Source: Acidobacteriaceae bacterium (GTDB lineage: Bacteria; Acidobacteriota; Terriglobia; Terriglobales; Acidobacteriaceae). Taken from it: DNA of 10,206 nucleotides. Shown piece after piece: positions 7,141-10,206 of this stretch (positions within the stretch are counted from its first letter, which is position 1; each line of letters starts with the position of its first letter). Below the pieces are notes generated by a model that was not told the DNA's origin, ran no database searches, and saw only the letters and a list, made by a program, of their open reading frames with translations. Both the position numbers and the translations under genes were made by a program. The stretch is from the NCBI GenBank assembly GCA_009781125.1, contig WQYS01000064.1:1-10206 (forward strand), written 5' to 3'.

Positions 7141-7225
7141 TAGCGTACCTCCGTGCCGCGATTAGCGTACTTCCGGGCCGTGAAATAGCGTACCTCCGCG
7201 CCGAAATTAGCGTACCTCCGTGCCG
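7141..7225 (+). repeat. oriV: Iteron array (replication origin)
   Basis: Four direct 18-bp repeats of TAGCGTACCTCCGTGCCG: 7141-7158 and 7208-7225 are identical, 7163-7180 differs at two positions and 7186-7203 at one. Start-to-start spacing is 22, 23 and 22 bp, two helical turns, so all sites face the same side of the DNA. Position straight after a RepA-type gene identifies them as initiator-binding iterons. A short AT-rich palindrome, CTTAATTAAG (7226-7235), follows, possibly part of the melting region. Confidence 0.88.
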
Positions 7226-7235
7226 CTTAATTAAG

Positions 7236-7629
7236 AACAGGAGATCAAGAGATACATGAGTAGCAGGAGAAGCCTCTGTGAATCCTGTGAATCTGTGGAA
7301 AGGGCCACGACGCCTGTGAGCTTTCTCCCCATCACCGTCCGAAGATGCGAGGCCACTGCGTAAGGGGAGTGGCGACCGAAACAGGCGGTTGAAATATGGA
7401 AATCAAGAAGCCGATTCCCACATTACAACCGCACGGCGATGACGACGATGTATTTATCTCTCAAAACCAAAGACCACAACCTGAGCAGCGATAGACAAAG
7501 CGGAGGCGGTGGAGTAATTTATTCGCAGGGACGTAAGCGTAATGCCGAAACACCTGTTGTATAGATATACGTCCTACTCGCGCCTGACGTTTCGATCCAA
7601 GACAGTACGGCAGTGAAGTGATTCAGGTA
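7236..7629. other. Non-coding stretch after the origin
   Basis: No convincing gene. It holds a 9-bp tandem repeat CTGTGAATC (7276-7284 and 7285-7293), a hairpin GCCACT/AGTGGC (7352-7373, 10-nt loop) and an inverted pair GGACGTA/TACGTCC (7529-7535 and 7568-7574). A 32-residue frame at 7396-7494 (MEIKKPIPT..., with four consecutive Asp) has no good ribosome binding site and is not called. Such inverted repeats between a rep gene and a mob gene may contribute to oriT or copy control. Confidence 0.5.
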
Positions 7630-7655
7630 CACCGCCACATTCCCATGTGGCGGTG
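7630..7655. other. Strong hairpin, candidate oriT or terminator stem
   Basis: CACCGCCACAT-TCCC-ATGTGGCGGTG is a perfect 11-bp stem with a 4-nt loop, flanked by AGTGATTC on the left and ATTCACT on the right, which nearly extends the pairing. There is no U-tract. It lies between oriV and mobC, a usual place for oriT. A related CACCGCCAT/ATGGCGGT hairpin lies about 1 kb downstream (8635-8663). Confidence 0.5.
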
Positions 7656-8110
7656 ATTCACTGAGGATCGAACATGGTGCGGCCTGGGTTTTTGCGTTAC
7701 GTTGGACGCTATTCTTCTTATGGAGATGTGGCTTGCGATGCCGTGATTTGTGCGGCCTTCTGCGATGCCTTTTCCACTAATTCCAACTCTAATGAATGCC
7801 TGCAATCCGGTGATGTTCCTACCGGGTTGAGCCGCTTTGCTACCGTCCCCGCCGCTCCGTTCAGTGCTGAACTCTCAGGCCATCCAGCGCCGCTGTCTGC
7901 CCTTCGTTTTGCCATCCAGCCGTGCATTCTGCCCCGCGTTAATCTCCGCTGTTACGCCTTACATGCAGCCCTGATGACGCCCTTCCAGCCTGCAAATCCG
8001 TTGTCGTTTCCGCTGCAAACTGTATCGGTTTCCCGTCAAATTCGTTGCCGCTACCAGAACTGTGCTCCGCACAGGTGGGATATAGACACTACACCCCTCA
8101 CAGGGAGCTG
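7656..8110. other. Pyrimidine-rich stretch without a supported gene
   Basis: The plus strand is visibly rich in C and T, with recurring words such as GCCATCCAGC (7879-7888 and 7911-7920), CTGCCC and CCGCTGT. A 195-codon frame (7674-8261) spans it but has no family signature, is rich in Cys, Ser, Pro and Arg, crosses the repeat cluster and runs 37 bp into mobC. I do not accept it as a gene. The stretch could be a long leader or a strand-biased transfer or priming region. Confidence 0.45.
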
Positions 8111-8206
8111 CCAAGATTCTTTTGAATCTCGACAGATTCCTAACAGAATGAATTACTTGCTTAATTCAGGAATCTGTCAGGATTCCAAGGAATCTCGGCA
8201 GATTCC
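8111..8206. promoter_or_regulatory. GATTCC/GGAATC repeat cluster upstream of mobC (operator or oriT)
   Basis: Two direct 30-bp copies (8111-8140 and 8177-8206, 66 bp apart) share GAATCTCGrCAGATTCC. Each begins with its own hairpin: AGATTC-TTTT-GAATCT (8114-8129) and GATTCC-AA-GGAATC (8181-8194). Between them AGGAATCTGTC (8168-8178) is the exact inverse of GACAGATTCCT (8131-8141). It ends 18 bp before the mobC start. MobC-type proteins are ribbon-helix-helix DNA binders that bind oriT and often repress their own promoter, so this is the likely binding region. Confidence 0.65.
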
Positions 8207-8224
8207 GACCATGAAAGGAGATTT

Positions 8225-8605
8225 ATGCCGATATTTGGAGAGAATAATAACCAGCCAGTGACCAGAATCAAAGGCCGCGAGAATCGCACCATTGCGATCA
8301 ATACAAAACTCACAGAACAAGAGAATGCGGCTGTCCTTAGCGCGGCAACCAACGCCGGAAAAACCGTTGCCGAATGGCTCCGCGATGTAGCCCTGAGAGC
8401 CGCGCAGAACGCGCAACCCGATCCACTCTTTACCGAGATTGTTTTCTGTAGAAACGCGCTGTTTTCGCTCCTACAGCAGATGGCCTTGAAGTCTGGAATC
8501 ACGCAGGATGCTATCGCCAAGTCCATCAGTTTTTCGTTACAGGAGAAACACCAGAAAGCCGCCAAAGCGATGGAACAGTACACCCAGCCAGGCAATGCGA
8601 AGTGA
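8225..8605 (+). CDS. mobC: MobC-like ribbon-helix-helix mobilization (relaxosome accessory) protein
   Basis: A 126-residue protein. Residues about 20-58 form a ribbon-helix-helix fold: beta strand R-T-I-A-I-N-T-K-L, then T-E-Q-E-N, helix AAVLSAATNAGK, T-V-A-E-W-L-R-D-V-A-L. The E-W-L-R-x-x-A-L ending is typical of MobC/TraJ-like relaxosome proteins and of small plasmid RHH repressors. The C-terminal half is helical with no known motif. Its role would be to bind oriT and help a relaxase nick it. AAAGGAG lies 4 nt upstream of the ATG. It follows a palindromic repeat cluster, and its stop overlaps the next small frame by four bases (GTGA). No relaxase gene follows, which is unusual since mobC is normally paired with one. 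A plain RHH repressor is the alternative. Confidence 0.75.
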   Translation: MPIFGENNNQPVTRIKGRENRTIAINTKLTEQENAAVLSAATNAGKTVAEWLRDVALRAAQNAQPDPLFTEIVFCRNALFSLLQQMALKSGITQDAIAKSISFSLQEKHQKAAKAMEQYTQPGNAK

Positions 8606-8832
8606 CGCACGAGGCCCGAAGAGGGCACAGCCAACACCGCCATGATTTTGTTAAAATGGCGGTATCCGATCCTGGCTGTGCGGCATCTGTTCCCGGCTTG
8701 GGGACCGGGGATTCGAGATTCCTGAGCGAGGATGGTTCGCGTTCGATGACCGCTGAAAATCGCAATACTGAACACGATTTTTCCCAGATGCAGGAATCGA
8801 AGACCAGCCGAGGTAAGATAAAGCCCGACTAA
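8602..8832 (+). CDS. Small hypothetical ORF coupled to mobC
   Basis: A 76-codon frame with GTG start overlapping the mobC stop (GTGA), the arrangement of translational coupling. The predicted product is hydrophilic, with no domain, membrane segment or signal peptide that I recognise. It contains a large nested inverted repeat (8625-8681), which is unusual for a gene start. Its TAA shares bases with the TAG of the convergent TPR gene. It could be a real accessory gene, the remnant of a lost mob gene, or a chance frame crossing the element's right junction. Confidence 0.3.
   Translation: MTHEARRGHSQHRHDFVKMAVSDPGCAASVPGLGTGDSRFLSEDGSRSMTAENRNTEHDFSQMQESKTSRGKIKPD
8625..8681. other. Nested inverted repeat after mobC
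   Basis: Outer arms are GCACAGCCA (8625-8633) and TGGCTGTGC (8673-8681); inner arms are ACCGCCAT (8636-8643) and ATGGCGGT (8656-8663), with a 12-nt AT-rich loop. All arms are perfect. It may be a terminator or attenuator of the mobC unit, or part of the element's right end. Confidence 0.55.
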
Positions 8833-10206
8833 CGATGGAGAGCCGCCTTGGTTTCGTCCAGTGACTTCTGACAGCCAGCAGACCAGGGATCAGATGCGCC
8901 AAACTTCTGAATCGCCGCGGGACAGACTCGGGAGAGATATGGGTACGCCTCAGAGTATTTCCTGAGCCGGGCAAGGCAGATGCCCAGTTTCTCTTCGCTA
9001 TATATGCGGTAGTCACTACCTTCAGGATCGGTCGCCGTCAATATCTGAACGGCGTCTCGCAACACCGGTTCCGCCTGACGCGCATCGCCGCGAACGAGCA
9101 GAATGTCCCCTAGCTCAGCCTCATCCATGCCGATCGCGTAATGTCCCTTGGGAAACAGTTTGCGATGAATCTCCAAGCCACGCCGCACTAGCTCCTCCGC
9201 TTCCGCAATGTTTCCTCCGTAATTCGCAAGCTGCCCACCCAGAGCCATCATCATGGAAGCAGTATACGGGTGTCTCTCTCCATACAGTTTCATGGAAAGA
9301 TCAAGCACCTTGCGACGCCATTCGGTCGCTCCGGCATAATCCCCCATGTCACGGCGTAATCTGGCCATGAAATCCATGGCTTCCTCGACTCCCGGGTATA
9401 GTTCCCCTTTGGTACGGCGATAAATATCCAACGCTTCATTCAGGGATTTTTCGGCCTCCGGATACCGTTTAAGCCTGCGGAGCAGATTGCCGTAGCGCGA
9501 AAGCGCTGCGGCTAGATCCAATGGATCCGCGTCCGGTCGACTATAGATATCGATAGCTTCCCGGTACATCGGTTCGGCTGCTGCCTCATCTCCTCTTTCG
9601 AAGGTATAGAAGGTTCCAAGGTTGTTCAAGGCTCTCGCTAGCGTGTAGGGACTCTGTTCCATCAGCAGCTTACGCGATGAGACGATCTCTTCGTTGAGTT
9701 TCTCAACTTCGGCAAAGTTGCCGAGTTCGTAGTAAGCAAAAGCCAGACTCAGCTTGGTTTCTGCCTGATCGACCTCGGAAGCATGCAGAACATTCTGTTG
9801 AATACGTAACGTTTCCTTAAGCTGAACCAATGCCTGGTCATTGAGGCCGAGATTGCAGTAAACGTCTCCGAGAACCTTCATCATGTGAGCCTGCACATCC
9901 GGCTGACTGGCAAGCTCGGTCTTGATCTGTTCGGCTCCCCGATCCAGAGTCTCCCGCAAGGTAATCTCTTTCCCCTGGGTGACATGAGGATCGACGTTTG
10001 TAAACAGCGACTCAAAAAATTTAGCGGTCTGATCTGTCTTATTCTGCGCACGAACAGCGTTATCTCTCTCTCGAGCAATGCGCCGCGCCTGAATCGTCAT
10101 GGTGATGGAAAACAGAATCAGCGCCAGCAGCGCAACGGAACCGGCGATGACAGCCGCCCGTCTTCGCCGGAGGAAGCGTCCCGCGCGGTAACGAAACGTG
10201 CTGCGC
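8829..10206 (-). CDS. C-terminal part of a membrane protein with TPR repeats, probably a Pkn-type Ser/Thr kinase (partial)
   Basis: The frame is open to the right edge, giving 458 residues before the TAG at 8829-8831. It begins with a basic juxtamembrane stretch (R-F-L-R-R-R-R), then one transmembrane helix (about residues 18-38). Next comes the linker RRIARERDNA and TAKFFESLFTNVDP, then E-I-T-L-R-E-T-L-D-R-G-A. This linker pattern is characteristic of acidobacterial and planctomycetal Ser/Thr kinases between the kinase domain and the C-terminal TPRs. About eight TPR-like helix pairs follow, with regular A-x-x-x-x-x-x-x-A-L patterns, to the end. The kinase domain itself would lie beyond 10206 and is not seen. 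The TPR part presumably recruits partner proteins outside the cell membrane. A TPR protein without kinase domain cannot be excluded. Confidence 0.85.
   Translation of the reverse strand, partial: RSTFRYRAGRFLRRRRAAVIAGSVALLALILFSITMTIQARRIARERDNAVRAQNKTDQTAKFFESLFTNVDPHVTQGKEITLRETLDRGAEQIKTELASQPDVQAHMMKVLGDVYCNLGLNDQALVQLKETLRIQQNVLHASEVDQAETKLSLAFAYYELGNFAEVEKLNEEIVSSRKLLMEQSPYTLARALNNLGTFYTFERGDEAAAEPMYREAIDIYSRPDADPLDLAAALSRYGNLLRRLKRYPEAEKSLNEALDIYRRTKGELYPGVEEAMDFMARLRRDMGDYAGATEWRRKVLDLSMKLYGERHPYTASMMMALGGQLANYGGNIAEAEELVRRGLEIHRKLFPKGHYAIGMDEAELGDILLVRGDARQAEPVLRDAVQILTATDPEGSDYRIYSEEKLGICLARLRKYSEAYPYLSRVCPAAIQKFGASDPWSAGCQKSLDETKAALHR

Larger units (their letters stand above)
4060..8659. 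mobile_element. Integrated mobilizable plasmid-like element (int - alpA - repA - iterons - mobC)
   Basis: Within 4.6 kb lie a P4-type tyrosine integrase, an AlpA-like regulator, a RepA_C-type initiator with iterons, and a MobC-like protein, all on the plus strand. Flanking genes are of chromosomal type. This is the gene set of an integrative and mobilizable element that can replicate as a plasmid when excised. The limits are tentative: the left limit is placed at a tRNA-3'-end-like motif, and the right limit at a second copy of TAAAATGG (4060-4067 and 8652-8659). An 8-bp match over this search space could be chance. No relaxase, coupling protein or recognised cargo gene was seen, so the element is minimal or trimmed at its right end. 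Confidence 0.75.

Noticed and set aside
7141..7225. CRISPR array
   Set aside because: Repeats are 18 bp with only 4-5 bp between them, beside a replication initiator gene; they are iterons, not repeat-spacer units.
7396..7494. 32-residue frame with a run of four Asp
   Set aside because: No good ribosome binding site and no recognisable pattern; chance is sufficient explanation.
7674..8261. Plus-strand 195-codon frame
   Set aside because: No family signature, unusual Cys/Ser/Pro/Arg-rich composition, spans the palindromic repeat cluster and overlaps the well-supported mobC start.
8161..8775. Minus-strand 204-codon frame opposite mobC
   Set aside because: Antisense to mobC, which has a strong ribosome binding site and an RHH motif; the antisense product shows no recognisable domain.

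Overview
The window looks like a chromosome segment of an Acidobacteriota bacterium (Terriglobia/Granulicella/Edaphobacter type). That is inferred from gene style, not from a search. The left flank carries a large secreted beta-propeller protein with Ig-like and YDG domains, and the right flank carries the tail of a Pkn-type Ser/Thr kinase with TPR repeats. Between them is a block rich in short palindromes. No rRNA, intact tRNA or CRISPR array was seen.

Left flank (1-3500). A minus-strand gene starts at 3062 and runs off the left edge. It encodes more than 1,020 residues: signal peptide, NHL-type propeller repeats, an Ig-like domain, five to six near-identical 46-residue NHL repeats (138 bp period), further Ig-like domains and a YDG domain. 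Its start lies inside one of two related AAC/GGC-rich repeats (3011-3138 and 3352-3495). Between those copies is a 211-bp palindrome-rich element (3121-3331) bounded by inverted 17-bp ends. The stretch 3500-4060 has no convincing gene.

Centre (about 4060-8660). This is a compact mobile element. Its gene order is a P4-type tyrosine integrase, an AlpA-like regulator/excisionase, a RepA_C-type plasmid replication initiator, an iteron array (four 18-bp copies at 22/23/22 bp spacing plus a degenerate fifth), a non-coding stretch with strong hairpins, and a MobC-like relaxosome protein behind a cluster of GATTCC/GGAATC repeats. The layout suggests that the integrase and AlpA handle insertion and excision, that RepA and the iterons replicate the excised circle, and that MobC marks it for mobilisation. 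No relaxase is visible, so the element would need one in trans or has lost it. A tRNA-3'-end-like sequence and a tandem 'TTTTGnGGGTATA' repeat upstream of the integrase look like attachment and arm sites.

Right flank (8660-10206). A minus-strand gene enters from the right edge. It encodes the transmembrane segment and C-terminal TPR domain of a probable membrane Ser/Thr kinase. Its stop codon overlaps the stop of a small plus-strand ORF that is coupled to mobC.
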